From: Muscardinus avellanarius
Lineage: Eukaryota; Chordata; Mammalia; Rodentia; Gliridae
Reading direction: 5' to 3'
Assembly: GCA_963383645.1 (NCBI GenBank)
Contig: OY726573.1
Span: forward strand, 21,542,345-21,606,344
DNA length: 64,000 bases
The notes beneath the pieces were generated by a model, which saw nothing but the letters and a program-made list of their open reading frames with translations, made no database searches and was not told where the DNA came from. How positions within the stretch are numbered: position 1 is the first letter of the stretch; every line of letters begins with the position of its first letter. This document shows positions 45,601 through 59,200 of the stretch, one piece after another. The position numbers and the translations under genes were made by a program.

Positions 45601-48600
45601 TCACTAAGTTGCAGAGGGACTCACTAAGTAGCTGAGGCTGTCTGTGAACCTGTGATCCTCCCGTCTCTGCCTCCCATATACTGGAATTAAAGCATGCCTC
45701 ACCATGACCAGCACCTGTATTCCTTTCTTTGTTGTTTTTTTTTTTTTTTTGTTTGTTTGTTTGTTTTGTATGTGTGATATTTGGGATTGAAGTCAGGAGA
45801 ATTCTACCTCTGAGCTACACCTCAAGCCCTATTTTATTTTTTATTTTGAAACAGGGTCTCCCTAAGTTATTAAGGACCACACTGCGTTGCTGAGGCTTGG
45901 CTAGGAACCTGTGATCCTCTGGTCTCAGCCTCCCAAGTACTGCAATTACAGATGTAGGCCACCATGTCAGGCTTGCATGGCTTTTTTTTTTTTTTGGTGG
46001 TACTGGGGGTGGAACCCAGGGGCTTTTCTACCTCCGGGCTATACTCCCAGACCTATTTTATACTTTATTTGTATAAAGTATATTTTATTTTATTTTTTAA
46101 ATTTATTTTATATTTTTATTTATTTTATTTTATTTGTATAAAGTATAATTTATTTTATTCTCACTAAGTTGCTGAGAGCCTCACTAAGTTTAGCTGAGGC
46201 TGGATCTGTCCGATCTTTTTGACTCAGCCCCCCAAACGCTGGGATTACAAGCGTGCACTACTACACCTGGTTATTCTTTTTTTTTCTTTTTTTTTGGTGG
46301 TATTGGGCATGGAACCCGGGGGCATTCTACCTCTGAGCTATACCCTCAAGCCTTATTTTTTATTCTTCTTTTTTTTTTTTGGTGGTACTGGGGTTCCTGG
46401 AAACCTTTCTACCTCCGAGCTACACTCCCAGACACACACACACACACACACACACACATTTTATTTGGAAACAGGGTCTCTTAAGCCAGCGAGGCTGGCT
46501 TCGAACCTGCGTGATTCTCCTGTTTCTACCTCCCAAGCACAGGGATTACAAGCGTGCGCTACCACGCCCGGCTATTTTTTATTCATTTAATTTTTTTGTG
46601 TGTGGTACTGGTTATGGAACCCAGGGGCTTTCTACCTCCAAGCTACATTCCCAGCCCAACTTTTTATTTTATTTGCAGTACTGAGGGTGGACCCAGGGGC
46701 ATTCTACCTCCAAGCTATACTCTCAGCCCTATTTTTTTTTTTATTCCTTATTTTGAAATAGGGTCTCATTGAGTTGCAAAGGGCCTCACTAAGTAGCTGA
46801 GGCTGTCCATGAACCACGATCCTCCTGTCTCAGCCTCCCAAATGCTGGGATTATAAGCGGGCGCCATCACGCTCAGCTTTATATTTTATTTAGAAAGAGA
46901 GTCTAGGACTTCCGGGAAGATGGCGACCGAGAAAAGCGGGGCTTAAGAGCCTAGCTAACAACCAATCTCCATTACCACAAAATCAGCGCCTTTCATAGCC
47001 AGAAAACACCATCACCAGAGAAACAAAAAAATCACCAGGCTCCACAGAGAAAGCGGTCTGAGAACAGAGCTCAGAGCCACAGAGGAGATACACTGGACTC
47101 ACGCCCGAGGACGCGGCAGCAGTGCCATACTGCTGGCGGCAGCGGCGAATTCACCGAACGGCTACAGCAAGCCGAGGTGAGCCGCTGCAGAACAGCCAGG
47201 CGGGATTTTTCAGCGCAGGGAACATCTAAAGCTCCCAGTGGCTGAGCTCAGCACACGCTGCAAGAACTCAGAGTGGAATTCAAAACCAAGAAGAAATAAG
47301 CCAGCCTCACGGCCAAGGGCGTAGCAGTGGCGCCATATTGCCACCGGCGGCAGCAGCAGCGAATTCACCGAGTCCAGTACAGCTACATCTGCGAACTCAA
47401 GAACAGTGAGTCAAACTGCGGGCCACAGAGGAGAAATCCCAGTACTGTACTTCCTGGGACTTGACCCAGTGGGGGAGTGGCGGTGGCAGAGATATCACAC
47501 CATATGAGAACGTGCAACCTGGCACCCCCTATAGTTTAAAGCAGCCTCTATCGATTCCCTGGGTCGGAGACTCTGTGATACAACCCAGTAAAGGAGTAGT
47601 GGGGTCTGAGATACTACAGACTCGAGATCCAGAGCACCTTAAGTGAAGTCATAGTGACCCAAGGGAAGAACCCAGAGAAGGCACAAACTTCCGAAATCAT
47701 GGGAAAGAGGAATAACACTGGAGCAATGAATGCCCACAACCCCACAACATCAGAACCCGATAAAACAGAAAATCAGAGATTTCTAGAAGATCAAATCAGG
47801 AAAATAACTGTAGAAATAATAGAGGTGCTTCGAAAAGAACTCAGAGCCAAAAAGAGATAAAGGATGCAATTAATGAAGTAAAGGCCTCAATTCAAAGCAC
47901 AAACAACCGATTAGACCACATGGAGAACAGAATCTCGCTCTTAGAAGATGATCATTCCAAAAATGAACGCATAGTTTCTAATCTAGAAAAAAATATCCAA
48001 CAGCAGGAATCTGACATTGAAGAAATATGGGCCCATTTTAAGAGAGCTAACCTAAGAATAATTGGAATAGAGGAGGGAAAAGAAAGTGAAACCAAAGGGA
48101 TCAACAATCTCTTCAAGGAAGTAATAGCAGAAAATTTTCCAAACACGGAGCAAGAGGTTGATACACAGATCCAGGATACTTATAGAACTCCCTTTAGACA
48201 GGATCGGAGAAGAGGATCCCCACGCCACATAATTGTCAAAATGACCACTGTGGAAGCCAAGCAGAAAATCTTAAAGGCAACAAAAACAAAGGGCCAAGTG
48301 ACATTCAGAGGCAAACCCATTAGAATCACTCCAGACTTCCCAAACCAAGTCATGAGAGCCAGAAGGGCTTGGAGTAACATATTCCAAACTCTGAAAGAAA
48401 ATAACTTCCAGCCCAAAATTTTCTACCCAGCAAAACTTTCTATCAAATTAGATGGAAAAATAAGAAGCTTCCATGACAAACAGAAACTGAAGGAATTTAT
48501 GTCTTCAAAACCAGTGCTAGAGAAAATACTCAAAGACATTAACTACAAAGAAGAAATAGGTAACACACACCAGAACCAGAGAAACAAGATTTTCCATCCA

Positions 48601-49847
48601 ACAGACAACTAAGATTGGTTATCTGTGGAGATTCATTATTTATGTTAGTCTTTTACCTATCTCTAAATTGTATTGTTTGCCTTTATTGTTGTTAATTTTT
48701 AGGATTTCTAGTTGGAATATTAATATACCTTCAGATACAGCAATTGGAAATATTTTATCCAATTCTATTAGTAACTTTTAACTCTGTTTACATTGTCTTT
48801 GGATATACAATATTTTTTTATTTTTTAGGGAGTTTGTATACTCTTTTGTTGCCTGTGCCATTGAAATCATATCCAAGAAATCACTGCCAATTTCAATGTT
48901 GTGAGGCTTTATGACCCAGATTTTCTTCTAAAAGTTTATAGTCTTAAGACTTATATTTAGGTCTTTTATCTATTTTGAGTTAATACTTGTATATGGGATT
49001 AGGTAAGGGTCCAATTTTATTATTTTCCATATAATTATTATTTTTCAACAATATTTAGTTAAAAGATTATTATTTCTACCACCAAATGTTCGTGGAAGCC
49101 TTGTCAAAAATAACTTGATAATATAGGGAAGAATTTAGCTCTAGGCTTGTATTTAACTCCAATGGTTTATATATCTGCCTTTAGAACAGTACCACACTGT
49201 TTCAATTATTGTAGCTTTATACGGTTTGATATCAGAAAATATATATCTTCTAGCTTTGTTCTTTTTCAAGATCATTTTGGGTATCTAGAATCCATATTCC
49301 ATATTAGGATAGATTTTTTTCTGAAAAATAAATATATAAATATATGATAGTTTCACCTAAAAAAATAGAAAAAAATATTCTCTGGTAAGAAAGAAAGCAA
49401 AAAGAAATATTGAAATGTTATCTTTAAGTCATCAAAAGCTTGGTATCAGACAAATGAAACTGTTATGTGAGATTATCATTTTTAATTTTGGATAATTTGC
49501 TATAATACTAGATGTCAACCACTAAGCCAAGCATGGGAAGGAGGGGTGGGGAGGGAATGGGGTGGGGATAGGGTGGGGGCTGACTGGGCGATGTGTGCAT
49601 GTATGTCTACAAAAGTTTGTATCCCACTATGCTGTATGAATACAGTGCACCAATAAAATAAATTAAAAAAAAAAGTCTAAGTTTCTGAGAGCCTCACTAA
49701 GTAGCTGAGGCTAGCTTTGAACCTGCACAATATTCCAGTTTCAGCCTCCAAAGTACTGAAATTACAAATGTGCACCACCATGCCTGGCTTTTATTCTTTC
49801 TTTCTTTCTTTCTTTCTTCCTTTCTTCCTTCCTTTCTTTCCTTCCTT

Positions 49848-49903
<56 letters not shown>

Positions 49904-52900
49904 GGTGGTACTGGGGGTGGAACCCAGAGGCTTTCTTCCTCCGGGCTATACTCCCAGACCTATTTTATATTTTATTTGGAAACAGGGTCTCACTAAATTC
50001 CCGAGAGCCTAAGTAGCTGAGGCTTGTTTCAAACATGTGAGATCCTCCTGTCTTAGTCTCCAAAGTACTGGGATTACAAGCCTGCACCACCACACTTAGC
50101 TTATTCTTTCTTTGTTTCTTTCTTTTTGCAATACTGGGTTTAAAACCCAGAGGCAGCCAGGAGTGGTGGCGCATGCTTGTAATCCCAGCATTTGGGAGGC
50201 TGAGACAGAGGATTGGGGTTCGCGGACAGCCTCAGCCACTAAGTGAGGCACTCCGCAAGTGAGACCCTGTTTCAAAATAAAGAATAAGACGGGCGAGGTG
50301 GCACACACTTGTAATCCCCACAGTTGGGAGGCGGAGATAGGAGAATCGCGCAGGTTCAAAGTCAGCCTCGCTGGCTTAAGAGACCGTTTCCAAATAAAAA
50401 ATATATAAAATAGGTCTGAGAGTGTAGCCCAGAAGTAGAAGGGTTTCCAGGAACCCCAGTACCACAAAACAAAAAACAAAACAAAACAAAAGAATAAAAA
50501 AAGTAGGGCAGGGGATGTAGCTTGGAGGTCGAATGCCTCTGGGTTCTATCCCCAGACATGCAAAAACAAACAACAAAAACAAAACAACCCAGAGGCATTC
50601 TACCTCTGAATTACACCCCCAGTCCTATTTTTTATTCTTTATTGTTTTAATTTTTATTTTTCTTTGTGGTACTGGGGATGGAACCCAGGGGCTTTCCACC
50701 TCCAGGATATACCCCCAACCTATTTTATATTTTATTTGGAAACAGGGTCTCACTAAATTCCTGAGAGCCTCACTAAGTAGCTGAGGCTGGCTTCGAATCT
50801 GTGTGATCCTCCTGTTTCAGCCTCCAAAGTACTGGGATTACAAGCATGCACCACCATACTCAGCTTTTATTCTTTATTTTATTAATCAATCAAATTAAGT
50901 AATTTATTTATTTGAAGTACTTGGGATGGAACCCAGGGGCATTCTACCTCTGAGCTACACCCCAGCCTTATTTTTTTATTATTTTGAAACAGGATCTCAC
51001 TAAGTAGCTGTGACTGTCCTTGAACTCTGATCCTCCTGTCTCAGCCTCCTGAATGCTGGGATTACAAGCATGCGCCACCATGCCCAGCTCATTCTTCCTT
51101 CCTTCCTTCCTTCCTTCCTTCCTTCCTTCCTTCCTTCCTTCCTTTCTTTTTCTTTCATTTTTGCAGTACTAGGGAATGAAACCTAGGGACATTTTACCTC
51201 TGAGCTAAATACCCAGCCCTATTTTTTATTCTTTTATTTTGAAATACAGTCTCACTGAGTTGTAGAGGGCCTCACTAAGTAGCTGAGGCTATCCTTGAAC
51301 CCAGATCCTCCTGTCTCAGCCTCCCAGGTAGTGGGATTACAAGTTTGTGCTACCATGCCCAGCTCTTGCAATGACTTTTTTCCCTTTTTTTTTTTTCAGT
51401 ACTGGTGATGGAACCTAGGGGCATTCTACCTGAGCTGCACCCCCAGCCCTATTTTTTATTCTTTATTTTGAAACAGGGTCTCCCTAAGTTGCAGAGGACC
51501 TCACTAAGTAGCTAAGGCTGTCCATGAACCGTGATCCTTCTGTCTCAGCCGCCCAAGTACTGGGATTACAAGTGTGCGCCACCATGCTTGGCTCTGCAAA
51601 TTTTTTTTTTTTTTTTCAGTATTGGCAATGGAACCCGGGGGCATTCCACCTCTCAGCTACACTCCCAGCCCTATTTTTTATTCTCTGTTTTTGAAACAGG
51701 GTTTCACTAACTTGCAAAGGGGCTAAGTAGCTGAGGCTGTCCATGAACTGCAATCCTCCTGTCTCAGCCTCCTAAAATGCTGAAATTACAAGCGTGTGCC
51801 ACAATGCCTGGCTTCCACCCCTACTTTTTATTTTATTTTGAAACAGGGTCTCACTAAGTTACAAAGTACCTCACGAAGTAGCTGAGGCTATCTGTGAACT
51901 GGGATCCTCCTGTCTCAGCCTCCCAAATGCTGGGATTACAAGTGTGTGCCACCATGCCTGTTTTGCAATAGCTTTTTAACATGGAATAAATTAAGCTTCT
52001 ATGTAAAGGGCATTTCTAGAACGCTCCCTGACCACCCTGTGACTGATGCATAAGCTCAGCATTGCCTAGACAGGATGGCTTCAGACTGGTCCTCACCTGG
52101 ATGAGGGAGCGCATGTTTGCAAAGTGGGTGTCCATGGCGCCCCCGTTGGGGAAGTTCTGGCTCATCCTTTTCATGAGGTGGCTGAAACAGCTGTAGGCAA
52201 GCTGATCTGAGGGGAAAAGAAGTCAGGCTGCTGGGTCACATGCTCAAGAGGGCCTGCTACTTACATTCCTGCCCCAACTATCCCTTTCCTTCCTTCTCCA
52301 ATCTGATAGCCCAAACCCAACTCCATTTGGGGGGCCCCCACACTCCATCCCTCACCATTATCAAGGATGACCAGGAGAGGTGCCAGCAGATCACACATGC
52401 CCTGCACGTAGCCCACGTCCAGATGCTCCCACACGTAGCTGAAATGACAGGGGCAGTCACCAGGCTATGCCTGGTCTTGTCTCTCCTTGGGAATCCCTTG
52501 GGAATTGGCCCCTAGAGCAGCCTGCTATCCACAAGTCAGCCTTTCCATGACCCTGGAGCACTTATTGTGTGCCTCACACTGGGAGACAGTGGGGAACTGC
52601 TCACAGCCCTTGTCCCTGAGCCACCCAGTAAAAGAGGCAAGAAGCTATCACAGCACTGTTTATGGAACAGGTGAGCAACAAATAGGTAAGGCTTTCTGAA
52701 GGGCGGCCAGACTGGGCATGATGGCGCATGCTTTAATCCCAGTACTTGGGAGGCTGAGACAGGAGAATCAGAGGTTTGCAGCCAGCCTCAGCTACTTAGT
52801 GAGGCCCTCCCCAACTTAGTGAGACCCAGTTTCAAATAAAGAATAAAAAATAGGGCTGAGAGCCAGGCATGGTGGCACACGCTTCTAATTCCAGATTCTG

Positions 52901-53189
52901 GGAGGCTAAGACAGGAGGAATGTGGTTCACAGACAGCCTCAGCTACTTAGTGAGGCCCTTTGCAACTCAGCTGAGTCCCTGTTTCAAAATAAAAACATAG
53001 CTGTCATGGTGGCAAATGCTTGTAACCCCAGCATTTGGGAGGCTGAGATAGAAGGATCACAGTTTGTGGACAGCCTCAGCTACTTAGTTAGGCCGTTTGC
53101 AATTCAGTGAGACCCTGTTTCAAAATAAAAAATGGAGCTGGGGGTGCAGCTCAGAGGAAGAATGCCCCTGGGTTCCATCCCCAATACTG

Positions 53190-53240
<51 letters not shown>

Positions 53241-56200
53241 AAAGAGGGAGGGAGAGAGGGAGGGAGGGAAAAGAGATAGACAAAGAGTGGGGATTCTGAG
53301 ATCCTGAGGACCTCAGGGAATACAGAGGGGTGAGGTAAGGGACACTCAGAGAAAATATTCTGGGATTGACGATATTGGGTGTGTTTTAGTGCGGCATGGG
53401 AGAAGAGCAGGATATAGGCTGTATCTAGCCTTTCACAGAGCAGCTGGGGATCCCTGCCTCCCACTCCGAGCCCGGCCCTATAATGGCACCTGCACATGAT
53501 GTCTCTGAGCTTCTCAAGGTTGGGCGGCGTGAAATACCAGTAGTTGCGGTCACATCTCTGCACATCCTTGTCTATGCGGTGCAGATTTAAGGCCACAGTG
53601 TCCAGTAATTCTATCTGGAAGAGTGGATGGCTCTCAGGGCTGAGAATAGCCAGCTTCTCCCAGGTTGGGGACAGGAGATGGTGGCCAAAGAAATGTAGCC
53701 AAACAGGGAACCCGGGGAACTCTGATGGGCACAGTTGGAGCACCCTGCCCTCCACCCTGCAGCCTGTCCCCAAGTACTGGGATGCTGGGAGGGCTTGGGG
53801 CCAGCTCAGCACAGTGCCTGGGGAATGTCCACGTACAGTGTAAGCCGCAGCACACACAGCTGCAAGTTCCCCCCCTGCCTCCAGCTCAATGGCCCGCGAA
53901 GCGTTTTCCTGGTTAGGATCCTGGGGCTCGGAGAAAGTGTGGGCTGCAGGGGCCAGCCCATCGGAGACTTCCTCTTCTCTCCCGTCCTCTTCGAAACCCA
54001 TGCTCTGGCCCTCATCTAGGCTGGACTGGATGCCTGATGCCACAGAGTAATTGCGGGAGGATGGTAGCCCTGAGTCCGGAGAGTCAAACTCCACTGACTG
54101 CTGCTGTTCCACCACAGCAGTTCCTGAAGTCCTGGCTCCTGGCTCCTGCTCGGGCTTTGGTCTGGAATCTTCGGGGCCCTGAGGCCCTGGGGGCTCCAGA
54201 TCATCCACGGAAATGAATACCTGGCAAAAGTGAAGATGGTGGCTTCTACCTGTGCTCCAGGTGCCTGTTGCTAACCTTGACTTCTCTCTACAAGGAGGGA
54301 GGACTTCATTGAATCCCAACAAACCCATCTTTCCCTGCTAGTTTGCTGAAACTGAACACAAAGCACTATCATTTTTTATTTATTTTTATTTTTTTTGTGG
54401 GTCTGGGGATGGAACCCAGGGGCATTCGAGCTCCAAGATATTCCCCAGCCTGCCTTCCTTTCCCTCCCTCCCTCCTTCCTTCCTTCCTTTCTTCCTCCCT
54501 CCTCCTCCTTCTTTTTCTCTCACTCTGTGATACTGGGGATGGAACCCAGGGGCATTCTACCTCTGAGCTACACCCCCCACCCTATATTTTTTATTCTTTA
54601 TTTTGAAACAGGGTCTCACTAAGTTGCGGAGGGCCTCACTAAGTAGCTGAGGCTTGTCCGCGAACCATGATCCTCCTGTTTCAGCAACCCGAATGCTGGG
54701 ATTACAAGCGTGCACCACCATGCCTGGCTACAAAGCACCATCTTGTTTTATCCCTCTGACACCTGGAGAAGTTGGTAGCAGAGAGAGAGTTATCCATTTT
54801 TCAGTTGAAGAAAATGAGATACAGACATGTCAAGCCTTCCCCCCAGGGCTCTGCTGCCAGTATGTCAAAGGCTGTGCTGTGCTGAGACACCCGGGTATAG
54901 AGCTGGTGGGCCCGCCCAAGCCCCGGCCCTATGGGCTCTCTGGCTCACGTCACTGCTGAGGGTGGAGTCCCGGCGGACAAGGCGCTGCACATGGCTGTCA
55001 ATGCTGCTGCCTGAGGAGAACTTGGTGCGCACGGCTGGGTGAGCCTCCTGCTCCCGCTGCCTCACCACCACCTCGCAGGCCTTCCACTCTGCCAACACCT
55101 GCTGGTACCTCGCTGCCACCACGGTGTCCACCTGTACTCGGGGCATACCACAACCATGGGGGAGGGCGCACCAGGGCTGCTGCCTCAGGGGCTGGAGACT
55201 AGAGCAGGGCCTCAGGTGAGTATCATGGGGCTGCCTGGCTACTGCCCTCTATCATATTTCTTTCTAGCTGGGTAGGGGCTGAGGTTTCCAAGGCCCAGCT
55301 CCCCACCTCCCTATCCCTGTGGGAACAAGTTCCCCTTACTTGCTCCATCTCCTTCTTGCTCATGCCAAACTTATAGTGGCCAAGAAGGAAGGGCCAGACG
55401 TCCTTACGGATCTCGTGCTCCACACCTCCGTAGTAAACCTGCCGCATCAGCTCCAGCTCCTTGTAGTTCTGAGGGGCCCAAGGAGTAAAGATTTGTAGTC
55501 CCATACAGTCACTTTGCTCCAGCCACTGTGCCCCATCCATGAAGAGCTGGGGCCAGGGTGGGGCTGCTGTGGCTTTACTGAAGCCAAGGCAAACTCTGCT
55601 TCAGAGTAGCAATATCCTTCTGTGCCTTAGACTATCCTGGATGAGACTGAAACCTGTCCTTCCTTACGGGGCAGAAAATGGAACTCAGAGAGGGCAAAAA
55701 ATCTGCCTGAGACCACCCAGTAATGTGGAAGCAGAAAGGATTTCCAGCCCAGTCCTTTCCCAGCTTCGTGAGATTCTACCATGACACAGGCCACTCCACA
55801 ACCACTGTTCCCAGCCTCTCAATCCCCTACTATGTTTTCTCCTGAATGCCCATTCTGTCTGCAAAAGCTGTTCCCAGAGCAGGCAGTTCTACATAACCGT
55901 TGCTCACTCCAGCCTGACCCTGGAATCTCGGATTTTGTACCTTTTTGTCCTTCTGGTACTTGCTCCACACGTCCTTGGTGAGGCCTCCCGAGGCCCCTGG
56001 GGGCCGGCTGGGTGGGATGATATTGTGATGCACCAGCGCTGACAGGTGGGTCCGCACGGTAGACAGGTGGCGGCAGTAGGCCAGCCCTGTTGTGGGCAGC
56101 CAGGAGGCTGGGACAAGATGCCTTCCCACCCCCACCCCTGCAGCCCACTTCCCACATACTCACAGCCATAGAAGGCCCGGGACACGATCTGTCTCTTCAT

Positions 56201-59200
56201 GCCCTCACATAGCAGCCTGAGGGGCAACCTGTTGAAACAACCTCACTCAGAGGGTGGGGTCAGGACCCTGTGCTGAGAAGAGGATAAGGAAAGATGTTCT
56301 GGCCTAGGGGAAAGGAGGGCACTTGGGATGGTGTGAGGAACAGAATCTATAGCTTGGAAGCATGTCAGAGAGCCCATCCCTGGCCCTGGTCTCTGCCAGC
56401 CAACCTCAAGATTGCTTCTGGGGGTGTCACCTGGCCCCTACCAACCCAGTTACCTTGGGCAACTAATTTTGCCTTAATGAATCTTGGTTTTCATTTTTTT
56501 TTTTTTTAACTTTTTTGGTAATGGGTTTCCTCATGTGAAAATGAAGAGAATCACCACAGGGTCACCAGGAATAGTAGGTTAAAAATGAAGAAACAAGCCG
56601 GGCGTGGTGGCGCACACTTGTAATCCCAGCATTCGGGAGGCTGAGACTGGAGGATCGCGGTTCGCAGACAGCCTCAGCTATTTAGTGAGGCCCTTTGCAA
56701 CTTAGTGAGACCCTGTTTCAAAATAGGGCAGGGGGTGTAGCTCGGAGGTTGAATGCCCCTGGGTTCCATTCCCAGACCCGCAAAAAAAAAAAAAAAAAAG
56801 AAGAAGAAGAAGAAGAAACAACAAGTGTAGAAGAGCACCCAGCCAGTGGCCTATGTAGAGGTCTCCAATGTTGCTCTCATGCATGGCAGGTGTCCAGAGA
56901 CATGGGTGTGCAGCCCATGTATACCTGGGAAAGGATGCTCATAAATACTGAGTTCCCATGTTGTGCAGGAATGAGCCTGGTATTCATTTAGTCCTCACAA
57001 GTACCTTGAGAAGCAGGTAGTGTTATCTCCACTGACAAGTAAGGAAACAGGTTCAGAAATGTAGAGGCTCAGTAACTTGCCAATGTCACATGGGTAGCAT
57101 AAGTGAATTATTATTATTGTTGGGTTTTTTTTTTGTAATACTGGGAATGGAACCCAGGGGCATTCTACCTCTGAGCTATACTTTCAGCCCTATTTTTTAT
57201 TTTTATTTTATTTTTTTGCGGTACTGGATTTGGAACCCAGGCATTGTACTTCAGAGCTTTACCCCAAGCCCTATTTTTGAAAACGAGTCTCACTGAGTTG
57301 CAAAGGGCCTTGCTAAGTAGCAGAGGCTGTCCGTGAACTGTGATCCTCCAGTCTCAGCCTCCCGAATGCTGGGATTAGAAGCGTGTGCCACCATACTTGG
57401 CCTATTTTTTTATTCTTTATTTTGAAACAGGAATCTTCCTATCTCAGCCTCCCAAATGCTGGAATTACAAGCATTTGCCACCATACCCAGCTGTGAATTA
57501 TTATATATATTTTGGTACTGGGGATTGAACGCAGGGGCATTCTACCTCTGAGCTACAGCTACACCCTATTTTTTTTTTTTTTCTTTTGTGGTACTGGGGC
57601 TGGAACCTGCAAGCTATGTCCCCAGCCCAATTTTTATTCTTTATTTTGAAACAGAATCTCACTAAGTTGCAGAGGCCTCACTAAGTAGCTGAGACTGGCC
57701 ATGAACCTGTGATCCTCTTGTCTCAGCCTCCTAAGTACTGGAATTACAAGTGTGCGCCACCATGCTCAGCTCCCAGTCCTATTTTTTATTCTTTATTTTG
57801 AAACAGGTCTCACTAAGTTGCAAAGGGTCTCACTAAGTAGCTGAGGCTGGTTGTGACCCTGTGTTCCTCCTGTCTCAGCCTCCCACATACTGGGATTACA
57901 AGTGTGCGCCACCATGCCTGGCTACCCCAACCCTATTTTATTCTTTTTTTTTTGAAGTAGGTTTTCACTAAGTTGCAGAGGGCCCCACTAAGTTGCTGAG
58001 GCTGGCCACGAACCTGTGCTCTTCCTGTCTCAGCCTCTCAAGTATGAGATTACAAGTGTGTACCACCATGCCTGGCTCATAAGTGAAATAAGAACCCAGG
58101 TCTGTCCAACTTGAAGCCACACTGTCATGCAAGTGCCACAGTCTCTAAGGATAGAGGGATACACACTTGAACAGACACACTGATGGGAAGCTGGTCTGGG
58201 TCCTGCCCACTCACCGGTCGGGGATGCAGCTGCAGTGGCTGGGGGTTGCATACGGGGAGCTGCTGGAGGAACAGGAGAGGCAACAGGAACCCTGGCTGCA
58301 CAGGGGCTCCAGGTGCCAGGCTGCCAGGCTGGGCCCAAAACCCTGCATCTCTATCATGTCGCCAGCATCTGCAGACAGGAGGGGCCATGGTCAGCACCTG
58401 GCAGGCCTCTCCCCTAAGTGCCTTGGTATGCCACCTCTGTGCCCAGAGCTACAGCATAAAGTCACACACTGGTGGACAAGGGTCTTGCCTGCCTGGTCCA
58501 GATATTGGAGAAGAAAATTGTGGGAGAGGGTGCCTGACACCTCCCAGTTTCCACCAAGCCTAGAGTGGGCTGTATTTCTGGATTGGGGTGATTGCCTACC
58601 TACCATCATCTCACTATCAGAAAATACTTTTTCTAGAGGGGAGGGAAGAAAGAGAAGGCGCAGCAGAAGCCTGAGCTCCTTGAAACGCTGCCAGTTAGCT
58701 TGGACTGTAAAGACTCAGCTTGGTTCTCTTAGGCAAATACTCAGATGTGCGAAACGGTGCTTGGAAATCCTCAACCTGTGACCCCCTTCCTCCCAGGGGA
58801 GTCTATAAATTAAAGCCTTTGAGGGATTGTGGAGACACCTGTCCCACTGGCTTCACTCTTTTGAGGGATTCTTGATCTGGTAATCGGTGGCTGAGTGACT
58901 AGACCCTGTCGTCTAGTCTGAGGCATTTAGCATGAAGGCTCCTCAGAGGTGACCTGGAAGGGAGGGCAAAACCCCCAAGGCTGTCAGGGACTGTGGCATC
59001 CAACACAGCAGTCACAGAGCAATATGCCCAGGTGTAGGCTCAAAAGATGGCTCCTTGGACACATCTACACTATGGCAGATGGAGCCTTCTCAGACAGCCC
59101 CTCTGATTTGAATAAGAACTCAAGACCCTAGAGTTTCCAGGGACCAAGTAGGGCAAGGCACTGCTCACAGTGGACACTGGCATGTCCAGAGAGCTGCGGC

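Larger units (their letters stand above)
46906..49673 (+). mobile_element. L1-derived chimeric insertion lacking ORF2
   Basis: Inserted in a minus SINE whose two parts meet across it; AGTCTA repeats at 46900-46905 and 49674-49679. The 5' end has an L1-style start with a YY1-type AAGATGGCG (46917-46925), so it is probably full at the 5' side. Then come a ~790-bp 5' UTR, ORF1 (47699-48612), a segment matching the 3' part of L1 ORF2 but in reverse orientation and clearly older (about 48640-49320), and a 3' UTR with the G-rich block (49530-49585), CACCAATAAAATAAATT and poly(A). No sense ORF2 is present. Confidence 0.85.

Noticed and set aside
53120..53489. Extension of the SGSM2 frame past the donor at 53490
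   Set aside because: The frame runs into intron and SINE sequence. The donor GCAG|GTGCCA and the homologous next exon at 52356-52438 show that the exon ends at 53490.
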